The position numbers and the translations under genes are program-made. A DNA stretch of 64,000 nt from Halovibrio salipaludis (lineage in GTDB: Bacteria; Pseudomonadota; Gammaproteobacteria; Pseudomonadales; Oleiphilaceae): assembly GCF_002286965.1 (NCBI RefSeq), contig NZ_NSKD01000006.1, forward strand, positions 1-64,000, read 5' to 3'. Below are positions 1 through 9,803 of the stretch, one piece after another. Each line of letters begins with the position of its first letter. Within the stretch, counting starts at the first letter, position 1. Below the pieces are notes generated by a model. It was not told the DNA's origin. It saw nothing but the letters and a program-made list of their open reading frames with translations, and did no database searches.

Positions 1-232
1 ACAAGCTCAAAGACCGCACTCGAATCAACGAGCACTGACTTTGATGATCGCACCGACCACCACAGCCAGCGCCCACACAAATAACCTGACCCCATTGTTA
101 AAGAACCTCAGAAGGCGTTAAGCCCCTGATTGGAAAAACAAAATTCTAAAGCATTTCAGAACTTTGTCAATCCCCGGAACAACTCATCCGCGCCCGAAAG
201 CGCCGCCGCTGTGGGCCGTTGCCCCGAAAGAG
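1..232 (-). other. rRNA operon leader (16S gene lies off the left edge)
   Basis: Read on the minus strand this segment has the layout of a gammaproteobacterial rrn leader. Downstream of two tandem promoters there is a short boxB-like hairpin (about 110-128), a boxA-like sequence GTTCTTTAACAAT at 94-106 and a boxC-like TGTGTGGG at 72-79, in the same order as the E. coli rRNA antitermination signals. No coding frame is convincing. The mature 16S rRNA should begin within roughly 100-200 bases beyond position 1. The identification rests on motif order and spacing; the rRNA itself is not in the window. Confidence 0.85.
143..170 (-). promoter_or_regulatory. rrn promoter P2
   Basis: On the minus strand there is a consensus -35 TTGACA (165-170), a 16-base spacer and a -10 TAGAAT (143-148), about 96 bases downstream of P1 and just before the boxB/boxA leader. 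The tandem P1/P2 arrangement with identical -10 hexamers and spacers supports an rRNA operon. Confidence 0.82.
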
Positions 233-238
233 ATGCGT

Positions 239-266
239 ATTCTACACCCTGCGCCGTGAGCGTCAA
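239..266 (-). promoter_or_regulatory. rrn promoter P1
   Basis: On the minus strand there is a -35 TTGACG (261-266), a 16-base spacer and a -10 TAGAAT (239-244). An A-rich tract just upstream (about 270-280) may act as an UP element. The 16-base spacer is the one typical of strong rRNA P1 promoters. It starts about 58 bases after the pssA stop codon. Confidence 0.82.
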
Positions 267-324
267 CACGTTTTTTGAATGACCTGTAACAGCAGCACAA
301 ACAGCCACTGCCACAGGTGCGCAA

Positions 325-1146
325 TCACCCCTGAGTCGCGTTCTTCCTGCGCCGCAGTCGACGCCAAAGCCAGAGCATCGGCCCGGACAGGGTATACCCC
401 AGGAACGCGAGGAACAGGATGACAGGCGGCTCAATGGCGACTACCGCGAAGGCCAGCACCACCAGCAGTATGGCCGCAAAGGGCACCCGCCCCTTGAGGT
501 CCAGATCCTTGCCGGAGTAGTACAGCACATTGCTCACCATGAGCGTGCCCGCCCCTGTGACAAGAACCACCGCCAGCACTTCCAGCCACCATGACTGCTC
601 CAGCCCATGGAGGCACCAGACCATGCCCGCGACCACTGCCGCTGCCGAGGGACTCGGAAGCCCGACGAAATAGCGCTTATCCACGGACCCGATCTGGGTA
701 TTGAAGCGGGCCAGCCTGAGCGCCGACCCCGCCACATAGATGAAGGTCACCACCCAGCCCAGCTTGTCCAGATCGTTGAGCACCCAGAAGAAGGCGACCA
801 GCCCGGGCGCCACGCCGAAGGCGACCATATCCGCCAGGCTGTCGTATTCCTCACCGAAACGGCTCTGGGTGTTGGTCAACCGCGCGACGCGGCCGTCCAG
901 ACCATCCAGGACCATGGAGACGAAGATGGCGATGGAAGCCATCGCGAAGTCACTGTTGGAGGCCGCCACAATGGCATAGAACCCGGAGAACAATGACGCC
1001 GTGGTGAACAGGTTGGGAAGAAGGTAGATCCCGCGCTTACGCACACGGGATCCGCCCACAACCTCTTCCTCCACCACTTCGGCGCCCTCAATCTCCTCCT
1101 CGCCGGCCTCAGCCGGGGGCGACACGTCCTGCTCGGATTCCGCCAT
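325..1146 (-). CDS. pssA: CDP-diacylglycerol--serine O-phosphatidyltransferase
   Basis: Inner-membrane enzyme of 273 residues that makes phosphatidylserine, the precursor of phosphatidylethanolamine, from CDP-diacylglycerol and L-serine. The CDP-alcohol phosphatidyltransferase signature (DG..AR........G...D...D) is visible at about residues 80-105, in DGLDGRVARLTN followed by FGEEYDSLADM. Several hydrophobic helices follow, and the C-terminus is basic (RRLRRRK). The N-terminal 35 residues are rich in Glu and probably cytoplasmic. It is the last gene of ilvB-ilvN-ilvC-pssA, 45 bases after ilvC, an arrangement also seen in other gammaproteobacteria. The next feature downstream is the rrn promoter region. 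Confidence 0.95.
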   Translation of the reverse strand: MAESEQDVSPPAEAGEEEIEGAEVVEEEVVGGSRVRKRGIYLLPNLFTTASLFSGFYAIVAASNSDFAMASIAIFVSMVLDGLDGRVARLTNTQSRFGEEYDSLADMVAFGVAPGLVAFFWVLNDLDKLGWVVTFIYVAGSALRLARFNTQIGSVDKRYFVGLPSPSAAAVVAGMVWCLHGLEQSWWLEVLAVVLVTGAGTLMVSNVLYYSGKDLDLKGRVPFAAILLVVLAFAVVAIEPPVILFLAFLGYTLSGPMLWLWRRLRRRKNATQG

Positions 1147-1191
1147 CAGGCTACTTCTCCCTTCAATACTACCGGGCGCAGCAAAACAGTC

Positions 1192-2229
<1,038 letters not shown>

Positions 2230-2247
2230 TTAAATGGAATTGGCGAT

Positions 2248-2739
2248 TCAGAGCGACAGCACTTTCTCACCGCGGGCGATACCGGAGACGCCGGAGCGCA
2301 CCACTTCCAGAACGCCCATGGTGCCGACCGCCTGGATGAAGGCATCGAGTTTCTCGCCGTCACCGGTCAGCTGCACCGTGTAGACGGTGCTGGTCACGTC
2401 CACGATCTGGCCGCGGAAGATGTCGACCGTACGCTTGATCTCGGCCCGCTGGGCCCCTGTGGCGCGCAGCTTGATCAGCATCAGCTCGCGCTCCACATGG
2501 CTGCCCTCGGTGAGATCAACCAGCTTGACCACCTCGATCAGCTTGTTGAGCTGCTTGGTGATCTGCTCGATGACCTTGTCCGAGCCCTCGGTGGTCAGCG
2601 TCAGCCGGGACAGCGTCGGGTCTTCCGTCGGCGCCACCGCCAGACTTTCGATGTTGTAGTTACGCTGGGAGAACAGCCCGACCACACGCGAGAGGGCGCC
2701 GGGCTCGTTCTCCATCAGGATCGATATGATTCGCCGCAT
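2248..2739 (-). CDS. ilvN: Acetolactate synthase small (regulatory) subunit
   Basis: Regulatory subunit (163 residues) of acetohydroxyacid synthase. It binds the IlvB catalytic subunit and gives activation and valine feedback inhibition. An N-terminal ACT domain (RRIISILMENEPGALSRVVG) is followed by the usual C-terminal small-subunit domain. The length matches the IlvH type. It starts 4 bases after the ilvB stop, so the two subunits are probably translationally coupled. The symbol ilvH is equally used for this family. Confidence 0.96.
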   Translation of the reverse strand: MRRIISILMENEPGALSRVVGLFSQRNYNIESLAVAPTEDPTLSRLTLTTEGSDKVIEQITKQLNKLIEVVKLVDLTEGSHVERELMLIKLRATGAQRAEIKRTVDIFRGQIVDVTSTVYTVQLTGDGEKLDAFIQAVGTMGVLEVVRSGVSGIARGEKVLSL

Positions 2740-2743
2740 GGTA

Positions 2744-4465
2744 TCAGACCCTCTCCGTCTTGCTGAGCCACATGTCCTTCATCGAGCCGCCGGCCACCTG
2801 CATCGGGTAAACGTGCTCGTAGGGGTCCACGTAGATATCGACGAAGACGAGCTGATCCTTCATGGCGAAGGCTTTCTCTAGCACGGGCTCAAGATCCTCG
2901 CGCCGCGTTACCGTGAACGCGACATGGCCATAGGCCTCGAACAGCTTCTCGAAGTTGGGCAGCGACTCCATGTACGAGTGCGCGTAACGCGACTCGTAGT
3001 TCATGTCCTGCCACTGCTTGACCATGCCCAGGGCCTGGTTGTTCAGGTTGATGATCTTCACCGGCAGGTGGTACTGCTTGCAGGTGGACAGCTCCTGGAT
3101 GTTCATCTGGATGCTGCCCTCGCCGGTCACGCACACCACCTCCTGTTCGGGCATGTGCAGCTTGATGCCCATGGCCGCGGGGAAGCCGAATCCCATGGTT
3201 CCCAGCCCGCCGGAGTTGATCCAGCGGTTGGGTTTGTCGAACGGATAGAACTGGGCAGCGAACATCTGGTGCTGACCGACATCCGAGGTGACGTAGGCAT
3301 CCCCTTTGGTAACGCGATAGAGGGCCTGGATCGCCTCCTGGGGCATGATGTTGTCACCGTTCTGCTCGTAGTGGTAGCGCGAACGGTACTGACCCCATTC
3401 CCGGATCTGCTTCCACCACGCCCCAAGCGCCTCCTGATCCGGCTGCTCCTCGCTTTCACGCACCAGCGAGCGCATCTCCTCAAGCACCGAGTCGACGGGC
3501 CCCACAATGGGAACGTCCGCCTGGACCGTCTTGGAGATCGAAGCCGGATCAATGTCCACATGGACGATGCGGGCACCGGGACAGAACTTGTCCGTGGCAT
3601 TGGTCACACGGTCATCAAACCGGGCCCCGATGGCCAGTATCAGGTCCGAATGGTGCATGGCCATGTTGGACTCATAGCTGCCGTGCATCCCCAGCCACCC
3701 CAGCGACTGCGGATCAGTAGCCGGAAAGCCGCCCAGTCCCATGATGGTGTTGGTCACCGGGAACCCGAGCTCGTGGGCGAGATCCGTCAGCTGCTGAGAA
3801 GCCTTGCCGAGGACCACACCCCCACCGGCATAGATGACCGGCCGGCGGGCATTCATCATCATGTCCACGGCACGCCGGATCTGGCCGGCATGGCCACGCA
3901 CCGCCGGATTGTAGGAGCGCATGCTCACCTTTTCCGGGTACTCGTATTCAAAGCGCCCGTTCGGTGCGGTCATGTCCTTGGGAATATCAATCACCACCGG
4001 CCCCGGCCGACCGCTCTTGGCGAGATAGAACGCCTTCTTCACGAGCTGGGGAATCTCGGAGGGATGGCGGACCGTCATGTTGTGCTTCACGATCGGCCGG
4101 GAGACACCGATCATGTCGGTCTCCTGGAAGGCATCCTCACCAATGAGATGGGAGGCAACCTGGCCACAGAGCACGACCATGGGAATGGAATCCATGGAGG
4201 CGGTTGCGATACCGGTGATGGTGTTGGTGGCACCCGGACCGGAGGTCACGAGAACCACGCCGGGTTCACCGGTGGCGCGCGCATAGCCATCCGCCATATG
4301 CGTGGCGGCCTGCTCATGGCGCACAAGGATGTGTTTGACATCGTCCTGACGGAACAGCGCATCGTAGATGTGCAGCGCAGCCCCGCCCGGGTATCCGTAT
4401 ATGTATTCAACACCCTGGTCCTTGAGGGACCGGATGAGCATTTCGGCACCAGACAGTAATTCCAC
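2744..4465 (-). CDS. ilvB: Acetolactate synthase large (catalytic) subunit
   Basis: Thiamine-diphosphate enzyme (573 residues) that condenses pyruvate with pyruvate or 2-ketobutyrate at the entry to branched-chain amino acid synthesis. The ThDP catalytic Glu lies in [18 protein letters not shown] near residue 50. The cofactor motif near residues 445-475 reads GEGS...NLNN, with Glu in place of the Asp of the canonical GDG motif. The start is GTG, with an AGGGTG ribosome site upstream, and gives the usual N-terminus [10 protein letters not shown]. It heads the ilvBNC-pssA operon. Confidence 0.96.
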   Translation of the reverse strand: MELLSGAEMLIRSLKDQGVEYIYGYPGGAALHIYDALFRQDDVKHILVRHEQAATHMADGYARATGEPGVVLVTSGPGATNTITGIATASMDSIPMVVLCGQVASHLIGEDAFQETDMIGVSRPIVKHNMTVRHPSEIPQLVKKAFYLAKSGRPGPVVIDIPKDMTAPNGRFEYEYPEKVSMRSYNPAVRGHAGQIRRAVDMMMNARRPVIYAGGGVVLGKASQQLTDLAHELGFPVTNTIMGLGGFPATDPQSLGWLGMHGSYESNMAMHHSDLILAIGARFDDRVTNATDKFCPGARIVHVDIDPASISKTVQADVPIVGPVDSVLEEMRSLVRESEEQPDQEALGAWWKQIREWGQYRSRYHYEQNGDNIMPQEAIQALYRVTKGDAYVTSDVGQHQMFAAQFYPFDKPNRWINSGGLGTMGFGFPAAMGIKLHMPEQEVVCVTGEGSIQMNIQELSTCKQYHLPVKIINLNNQALGMVKQWQDMNYESRYAHSYMESLPNFEKLFEAYGHVAFTVTRREDLEPVLEKAFAMKDQLVFVDIYVDPYEHVYPMQVAGGSMKDMWLSKTERV

Positions 4466-4826
4466 GTTGGATCACCCTCTTACACAGCAATCAATGTTCA
4501 ATGTCTCTTCCACTGCCTGTGCCCTGGAGAAACGCTTCTTGTGAAAGCTGAATCGGGCTCTGTTCCACACCGCCCCGCGAGGAGGTTGGCTCCGGGGCAA
4601 CTGCACCCTGAGGGTAAAGGTGTACAGCAGGTTGAGTGGTGTGGATGCCGAGGAATTACACTACCGGGATTGCCGCCATGCAATTCAACCGCCTACAGGC
4701 ACCGTCAATTCTGACAGGGTGTGCCGGAGTGTCAACCGTAAGACCCTGCGTGACGGCACATTTTGCGATCAGCCTGTAATGGGCTAGATTCGGGAGTAAG
4801 ATTGATCCACACCACGGAGCTCCGCC
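4466..4826. other. Intergenic leader region between ilvB and the DUF4124 gene
   Basis: A 361-base divergent spacer. It holds the predicted ilvB promoter and a long ilvB 5' leader. I looked for a branched-chain attenuator. The only reading frame in the leader (minus, 4498-4683) lacks any run of Leu, Ile or Val codons, and no hairpin followed by T residues was seen. A modest GC stem (GCCCCG/CGGGGC, about 4573-4599) lies mid-leader. A possible plus-strand promoter (TTGCGA, 16 bases, TAGATT, ending near 4790) could serve the DUF4124 gene. Nothing else is supported. Confidence 0.5.
4708..4735 (-). promoter_or_regulatory. Predicted sigma70 promoter of ilvBNC-pssA
   Basis: On the minus strand there is a consensus -35 TTGACA (4730-4735), a 16-base spacer and a CAGAAT -10 (4708-4713). 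It would give a leader of about 235 bases before the ilvB GTG start. No other comparable promoter was found nearer to ilvB. Confidence 0.55.
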
Positions 4827-5285
4827 ATGCGCATTTTCCGCCAGCTTTTCCTGCTTGCCGCCCTCTGCATTGCCCTGCCGGCGGGCGCAGAAATCTACCG
4901 CTGGACCAACGAGGCCGGCGAAACCAACTTCGGCTCGAATCCTCCCGCCGGTGTTGATGCCGAACGGGTTTCCACGGGAAGCACCAATACCATTGATACC
5001 GGTTCACAGCAGACCGAGCAGCAGGACAGCAGCGCCAGCACTGACAGTAATGAGTCCCAGCAGGAAACGGCGGCTGATGGCGAAACACAGGACGGGAAAG
5101 AACAGCAGGAAAGAGAGGCGATCCGCGAGAAGAACTGTGAAGCGGCGCGCCAGGCACTGAAGACCCTGGAGCAGAATGCCCGGGTTCAGGTTATGGAGGA
5201 TGGGGAGCGCCGCTACCTTTCCCCGGAGGAAAAGGAAGCGGAACGCGAACGTTACGAAAAAATCCGTGACGAGAACTGCGACTGA
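4827..5285 (+). CDS. DUF4124 domain-containing exported protein
   Basis: A 152-residue protein with a clear Sec signal peptide (MRIFRQLFLLAALCIALPAGA, residues 1-21). The short DUF4124 motif follows at once (EIYRWTNEAGETNFGSNPP), a family of small periplasmic proteins of unknown function with a Y-W-D/N-E-G-x-T core. The rest is Gln/Glu/Ser-rich and low complexity, then a helical charged tail with three Cys residues in the mature part. The ATG at 4827 is preceded by a GGAG site. It converges on clpB, with both stop codons inside one small palindrome. Function unknown. Confidence 0.85.
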   Translation: MRIFRQLFLLAALCIALPAGAEIYRWTNEAGETNFGSNPPAGVDAERVSTGSTNTIDTGSQQTEQQDSSASTDSNESQQETAADGETQDGKEQQEREAIREKNCEAARQALKTLEQNARVQVMEDGERRYLSPEEKEAERERYEKIRDENCD

Positions 5286-5300
5286 GGCCTCAAGCCTCAG
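5282..5300. terminator. Palindrome spanning the stop codons of the DUF4124 gene and clpB
   Basis: CTGAGGC (5282-5288), a 5-base loop, GCCTCAG (5294-5300): a perfect 7-bp stem. It contains the TGA of the DUF4124 gene on the plus strand and the TGA of clpB on the minus strand. There is no T tract on either side, so terminator function is uncertain. Confidence 0.4.
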
Positions 5301-7873
5301 CCCGCAGTAAAGCGGAAGGCGTCGCCTTCCACATTCGCCTGGATGTTGGTGCCCGGCTGGAATTCGCCCTCCAGCAGCTGCTGGGAAAGCGGATTCTCGA
5401 TGTAGCGCTGAATGGCCCGCTTGAGCGGCCGTGCGCCATAGACCGGGTCGTAACCCACACCGGCGATCTTCTTCATCGCCTCCTCGGAGAGGCTCAGACT
5501 CAGCTCCTGCTCAGCCAGACGCGCATTGAGCTGGTCGATCTGGATCTGGGCAATGCCCTCAATCTGCTCCTCGTCGAGCGGATGGAAGACCACCACATCG
5601 TCGACCCGGTTAATGAACTCGGGCCGGAAGTGGCTGCTCACCACATCCATCACTGAGCTCTTCATCTGCTCGTACTGGCCTTCGCCGGCCATGGTCTGGA
5701 TGATGTCCGACCCCAGGTTCGAGGTCATCACGATCACGGTGTTACGGAAGTCCACCGTACGTCCCTGGCCATCGGTCAGGCGGCCGTCATCCAGGACCTG
5801 GAGCAGGATGTTGAAGACATCGCCATGCGCCTTTTCGACCTCATCCAGCAGCAGCACTGAGTAGGGCCGGCGCCGTACCGCCTCGGTCAGATAGCCGCCC
5901 TGTTCATAGCCGACGTACCCCGGCGGTGCACCAATGAGCCGTGCCACGGAATGCTTCTCCATGAACTCCGACATATCGATGCGCACCATGGCTTCCTCGG
6001 TATCGAACAGGAAGTTCGCCAGGGCCTTGCAAAGCTCGGTCTTACCCACCCCGGTGGGACCAAGGAACAGGAAGGAGCCATTGGGGCGGTGCGGATCCGA
6101 CAGACCGGCACGCGAACGGCGCACCGCATTGGCCACGGCACTGATGGCCTCATCCTGCCCGATCACCCGCTCATGCAGGCTCTGTTCCATGCGCAGGAGC
6201 TTGTCCTTCTCGCCCTCGAGCATCTTGGAAACCGGAATGCCAGTCCACTTGCCGACAACCTCGGCGATCTCCTCGTCCGTCACCCGGTTACGCAGCAGCG
6301 ACATCTCCATCATCTCGGCCTGGCTGGCGCGGTCCAGCTGGCGCTCCAGTTCCGGGATCTGGCCGTACTGGATCTCGGACATGCGCTGGAGGTCCCCGGT
6401 ACGACGGGCGTTGTCCAGCTCGATGCGCGCCTCTTCCAGTTGCTCCTTCACCCTCTGGGCGCCATGGAGAGAGGCCTTCTCGGTGTTCCAGACCTCCTCC
6501 AGATCCGCGTACTCCTTCTCCAGATCCGCGATCTGTTCCGACAGCTCATCCAGGCGTTTCTTGGAAGCTTCGTCTTTCTCCTTCTTGAGCGCCTCGCGCT
6601 CGATCTTGAGCTGGATCAGCCGCCGCTCGAGCCGGTCCAGGGATTCCGGCTTGGAATCCATCTCGATCCGGATCTGACTGGCCGCCTCGTCCACCAGGTC
6701 GATGGCCTTGTCCGGCAGCTTACGGTCCGTGATATAGCGATTGGAAAGCTTGGCCGCAGCAATGATGGCGCCGTCGGTCACCTCCACGCCGTGATGGACC
6801 TCGTAGCGCTCCTTGAGCCCGCGCAGGATGGCGATGGTGTCCTCCTCGGTGGGCTCGTTGACCATCACCTTCTGGAAACGGCGCTCCAGGGCGGCATCCT
6901 TCTCGATGTTCTCACGGTACTCATCCAGGGTGGTCGCACCCACGCAGTGGAGCTCGCCCCGTGCCAGCGCCGGCTTGAGCATATTGCCCGCATCCATGGA
7001 ACCTTCGGTCTTGCCCGCGCCAACCATGGTGTGGAGCTCGTCGATGAACAGGATCACCTGCCCTTCTTCCTTGCCGAGCTCATTCAGCACCGCCTTGAGG
7101 CGCTCCTCGAAGTCCCCGCGGTACTTGGCCCCGGCCAGGAGAGCGCCCAGATCCAGCGCGAGCACGCGCTTGTCCTTCAGGCCATCAGGCACCTCGCCGT
7201 CCACGATACGCTGGGCCAGCCCTTCGATGATGGCCGTCTTGCCGACACCGGGCTCGCCGATCAGAACCGGGTTGTTTTTCTGGCGGCGCTGCAGTACCTG
7301 GATCGTCCGCCGGATCTCATCATCCCGGCCGATCACCGGATCCAGCTTACCGTCCCGGGCCCGGGCGGTGAGATCCGAGGTATACTTGTCCAGAGCCTCA
7401 CGGTTTTCCTCTGCTGAGGGGTCGTCCACGGTCTCACCTCCACGCATGCTGTCGATGGCCTGGGCCATTGAGTCCTTCGTAACGCCGAATTCCCGGAAGA
7501 CCTTGCCCAGGGGGCCCTTGTCCTCGGTGGCGGCCAGCAGAAAGAGCTCGCTCGAGATATAGCCATCACCACGCTGCTGGGCGAGCTTATCCGTCATGTT
7601 GAGCAGGCGGCCAAGCTCCTGGCCCATCTGGACATCGCCCTGGTTGTCCTTGACACGCGCCAGGCCATCGATGCCCTCGGCCACGGACTGGCGGAAGCGG
7701 TTGGGGTCCACACTCAGCTGCTGCAGCAGCCCGCGGGTGCCACCGTCCTTCTGGTCCAGCAGCGCCTGCATCAGATGCAGGGGCTCAATGGTGTTGTTGT
7801 CGTTCCCGACCGCCAGTGACTGGGCATCCGCCAGCGCGTTCTGGAGCCGGCTCGTCATCTTGTCGATTCGCAT
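5297..7873 (-). CDS. clpB: ATP-dependent disaggregase chaperone ClpB
   Basis: Hexameric Hsp100 of 858 residues that, with DnaK, threads and resolubilises aggregated proteins in the cytoplasm. The order is an N-terminal Clp repeat domain (1-145), AAA1 with Walker A GEPGVGKT (about 206-213) and Walker [10 protein letters not shown], a middle coiled-coil domain (about 400-530, Lys/Glu-rich) that distinguishes ClpB from ClpA/ClpC, and AAA2 with GPTGVGKT and [10 protein letters not shown]. The length is that of the family. It is preceded by a sigma32-type promoter and lies downstream of yfiH, as in Pseudomonas. Confidence 0.98.
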   Translation of the reverse strand: MRIDKMTSRLQNALADAQSLAVGNDNNTIEPLHLMQALLDQKDGGTRGLLQQLSVDPNRFRQSVAEGIDGLARVKDNQGDVQMGQELGRLLNMTDKLAQQRGDGYISSELFLLAATEDKGPLGKVFREFGVTKDSMAQAIDSMRGGETVDDPSAEENREALDKYTSDLTARARDGKLDPVIGRDDEIRRTIQVLQRRQKNNPVLIGEPGVGKTAIIEGLAQRIVDGEVPDGLKDKRVLALDLGALLAGAKYRGDFEERLKAVLNELGKEEGQVILFIDELHTMVGAGKTEGSMDAGNMLKPALARGELHCVGATTLDEYRENIEKDAALERRFQKVMVNEPTEEDTIAILRGLKERYEVHHGVEVTDGAIIAAAKLSNRYITDRKLPDKAIDLVDEAASQIRIEMDSKPESLDRLERRLIQLKIEREALKKEKDEASKKRLDELSEQIADLEKEYADLEEVWNTEKASLHGAQRVKEQLEEARIELDNARRTGDLQRMSEIQYGQIPELERQLDRASQAEMMEMSLLRNRVTDEEIAEVVGKWTGIPVSKMLEGEKDKLLRMEQSLHERVIGQDEAISAVANAVRRSRAGLSDPHRPNGSFLFLGPTGVGKTELCKALANFLFDTEEAMVRIDMSEFMEKHSVARLIGAPPGYVGYEQGGYLTEAVRRRPYSVLLLDEVEKAHGDVFNILLQVLDDGRLTDGQGRTVDFRNTVIVMTSNLGSDIIQTMAGEGQYEQMKSSVMDVVSSHFRPEFINRVDDVVVFHPLDEEQIEGIAQIQIDQLNARLAEQELSLSLSEEAMKKIAGVGYDPVYGARPLKRAIQRYIENPLSQQLLEGEFQPGTNIQANVEGDAFRFTAG

Positions 7874-7950
7874 CGATTCATTCTCCCACTGTTCCAGGAA
7901 CCGTGTGGTGCCATCACCAACGGTTGCTCATTTTGGCTTTGTGGGGAGAT

Positions 7951-7976
7951 ATTGGGGCTTTTACCGGCTCTTCAAG
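7951..7976 (-). promoter_or_regulatory. Heat-shock (sigma32) promoter of clpB
   Basis: On the minus strand CTTGAA (7971-7976) is followed after 13 bases by CCCCAAT (7951-7957). This is close to the E. coli sigma32 consensus CTTGAA, 13-17 bases, CCCCAT-T. The -35 element overlaps the stop codon of yfiH, and the start site would lie about 70 bases before the clpB ATG. Confidence 0.75.
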
Positions 7977-8730
7977 CGTTGTCAAGCCAGATCAGGGATG
8001 CCATGCGGCCGGTGGTGCCGTCACGGCGGTAGGAAAAGAAGTCCGCCTCATCCGAGAAGGTGCAGGCGCAACCTCCGAAAACGCGCTTAACCCCGGCGGT
8101 CTCGAGCCGGTGCCGGGCAAGGCCATAGAGATCCGCATACCAGGTTTCACCCAGCGAGGATGCCGGGCGGAAATGGAAACCAGCTTCCGGATCCTCCGCA
8201 ATAAAGATCGCACGGACCTCATCGCCCACCTCAAAGGCGGAGGGCCCGATGGCGGGCCCCAGGTACGCCAGAACCCGCGACGGCTCCGGGAAAACACCCA
8301 GGGCTGCCTCCAGCACACCCTCCGCCAGTCCCCGCCAGCCGGCATGGGCCACAGCAACCCGGGATCCCCGGTCATCGCAGAACAGCACCGGGAGGCAGTC
8401 CGCCGTCATGACCACACAGGCCTGGCCCGGCTGGTCCGTCCAGGCCGCATCCGCCACCGGCGTCTGTTCCATGGCGGGGACACGCACCACCCGGTTGCCA
8501 TGGACCTGTTCAAGCCAGTGGACAGCCCCTGGAGCCAGCCCGCTGACTCGGTTCAGCTTTGCCCGGTTGGCGTGCACGGCCCCCGCGTCGTCGTTCACAT
8601 GAAAACCGAGATTGAAGCTGCGCCAGGGACCACTACTGAAACCACCACGGCGTGTGGTGACCAGGGATCGAACCCCGGCAGGAGCAGGCCAGTCCGGAAC
8701 GAAGACGCTTTCGTCAGACTCCGTGATCAT
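7972..8730 (-). CDS. yfiH: YfiH/LACC1-family multicopper-type oxidoreductase or purine nucleoside phosphorylase
   Basis: A 252-residue protein of the polyphenol oxidase / purine nucleoside phosphorylase family (YfiH, LACC1/FAMIN). The family His-Cys-His site is present: the His of EQVHGNRV, the Cys of MTADCLPV and the His of VAHAGWRG. E. coli YfiH is linked to peptidoglycan quality control and LACC1 to purine nucleoside cleavage, so the substrate here is not settled by sequence. The ATG overlaps the rluD stop by 4 bases, suggesting coupling in an rluD-yfiH operon. Confidence 0.92.
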   Translation of the reverse strand: MITESDESVFVPDWPAPAGVRSLVTTRRGGFSSGPWRSFNLGFHVNDDAGAVHANRAKLNRVSGLAPGAVHWLEQVHGNRVVRVPAMEQTPVADAAWTDQPGQACVVMTADCLPVLFCDDRGSRVAVAHAGWRGLAEGVLEAALGVFPEPSRVLAYLGPAIGPSAFEVGDEVRAIFIAEDPEAGFHFRPASSLGETWYADLYGLARHRLETAGVKRVFGGCACTFSDEADFFSYRRDGTTGRMASLIWLDNA

Positions 8731-9701
8731 GAAGCGGAACGCCTTTCCTCAAAAGCAGACAGAGCATCCAGAAGCTGACGGAAATCCGCGGGCAATGGCG
8801 CCTCCCACTCGCAGAACTCGTCGGTGGCCGGATGCGCCAGCTCAAGGCGGGCCGCGTGCAGGGCCTGGCGGCGGAACCCGTCCAGCACGGATCGAAGCTC
8901 CTCATCCGTCCCTCTGGGATAGCGCATACGGCTTCCATAGACCGGATCACCGAGCAGCGGATGACGGATGTGTGCCATGTGAACCCGGATCTGGTGGGTC
9001 CGCCCGCTCTCCAGCTGGCAGCGGATGTGACTGAACCCGGCCACGCGCCTGACCAGCCGGTAATGCGTGACCGCCGGGCGGCCATCGGGCACCACGGCCA
9101 TTTTCTTGCGCTGTTGGGGATGGCGACCGATGGGCTGCTCAATCCGCCCACCACCGGTCAGCTCCCCCAGACAGACGGCCTGGTATTCGCGCCCCATACG
9201 CCGTTCCTGCAACTGCGCCACCAGGGAGGTATGCGCCTCCAGGCTCCGGGCCACCACCATGATGCCGCTGGTGTCCTTGTCCAGCCGGTGCACGATCCCC
9301 GCCCGGGGAATACGCTCCAGCTCCGGGGCATGATGGAGGAGCGCGTTGACCAGGGTCCCCGCCTCGTGGCCGGCAGCCGGATGAACCACCAGACCCGCCG
9401 GCTTGTTCAGCACGATCAGATGCTCATCCTCATGGATGATGTCCAGATCGATCGCCTCCGCTTCCCAGGTGACCTCAGCCTCCGTTTCAGCGGCCACCTC
9501 CACGCGGTCGTCCACCAGTACCTGATCCCGTGGCCGGCGTTTCTCGCCGTTGACCGTGAGCTCGCCGGACCGCACCCAACCCTGGATGCGCGAGCGTGAA
9601 TGCTCCGGCATCAGCCGTGCCACGGCCTGGTCCAACCGCTGGTCGCTGAGTTCCGGCGGTACACTGAAGCTTGCCTCGATGCGTTCTGTGCCGCTTGTCA
9701 T
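8727..9701 (-). CDS. rluD: 23S rRNA pseudouridine(1911/1915/1917) synthase
   Basis: Isomerises uridines in helix 69 of 23S rRNA to pseudouridine. The 324 residues comprise an N-terminal S4 RNA-binding domain (about 18-80, QRLDQAVARLMPEHSRSRIQ) and the RluA-type catalytic domain with the catalytic Asp in HRLDKDTSG near residue 143. The final segment has the usual ALHAARLELAHP motif. It is divergent from bamD with 102 bases between starts, as in E. coli and Pseudomonas, and coupled to yfiH downstream. Confidence 0.96.
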   Translation of the reverse strand: MTSGTERIEASFSVPPELSDQRLDQAVARLMPEHSRSRIQGWVRSGELTVNGEKRRPRDQVLVDDRVEVAAETEAEVTWEAEAIDLDIIHEDEHLIVLNKPAGLVVHPAAGHEAGTLVNALLHHAPELERIPRAGIVHRLDKDTSGIMVVARSLEAHTSLVAQLQERRMGREYQAVCLGELTGGGRIEQPIGRHPQQRKKMAVVPDGRPAVTHYRLVRRVAGFSHIRCQLESGRTHQIRVHMAHIRHPLLGDPVYGSRMRYPRGTDEELRSVLDGFRRQALHAARLELAHPATDEFCEWEAPLPADFRQLLDALSAFEERRSAS

Positions 9702-9803
9702 GGATTGTGCTGTCCTGCCCTCTGCTGGTTCCGAATCATGATCCCGGCCGTTACAATGGCCGTCAACTCACACCCTTTTACATCACAGTATACAGGTAAT
9801 CGC

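Noticed and set aside
156-434. 92-codon minus-strand frame after pssA
   Set aside because: It covers both rrn promoters and overlaps the end of pssA; no coding signature.
2924-4459. 511-codon open frame on the plus strand opposite ilvB
   Set aside because: Shadow of ilvB, whose ThDP motifs and operon position are clear.
2744-4465. GEG in place of GDG in the IlvB cofactor motif as a sign of inactivation
   Set aside because: Glu can also serve as the Mg ligand and I recall this form in other gammaproteobacterial AHAS; the rest of the protein and the operon are intact.
4498-4683. Possible leader peptide for attenuation of ilvB
   Set aside because: The 61-residue frame has no cluster of Leu, Ile or Val codons and no downstream terminator hairpin was seen.
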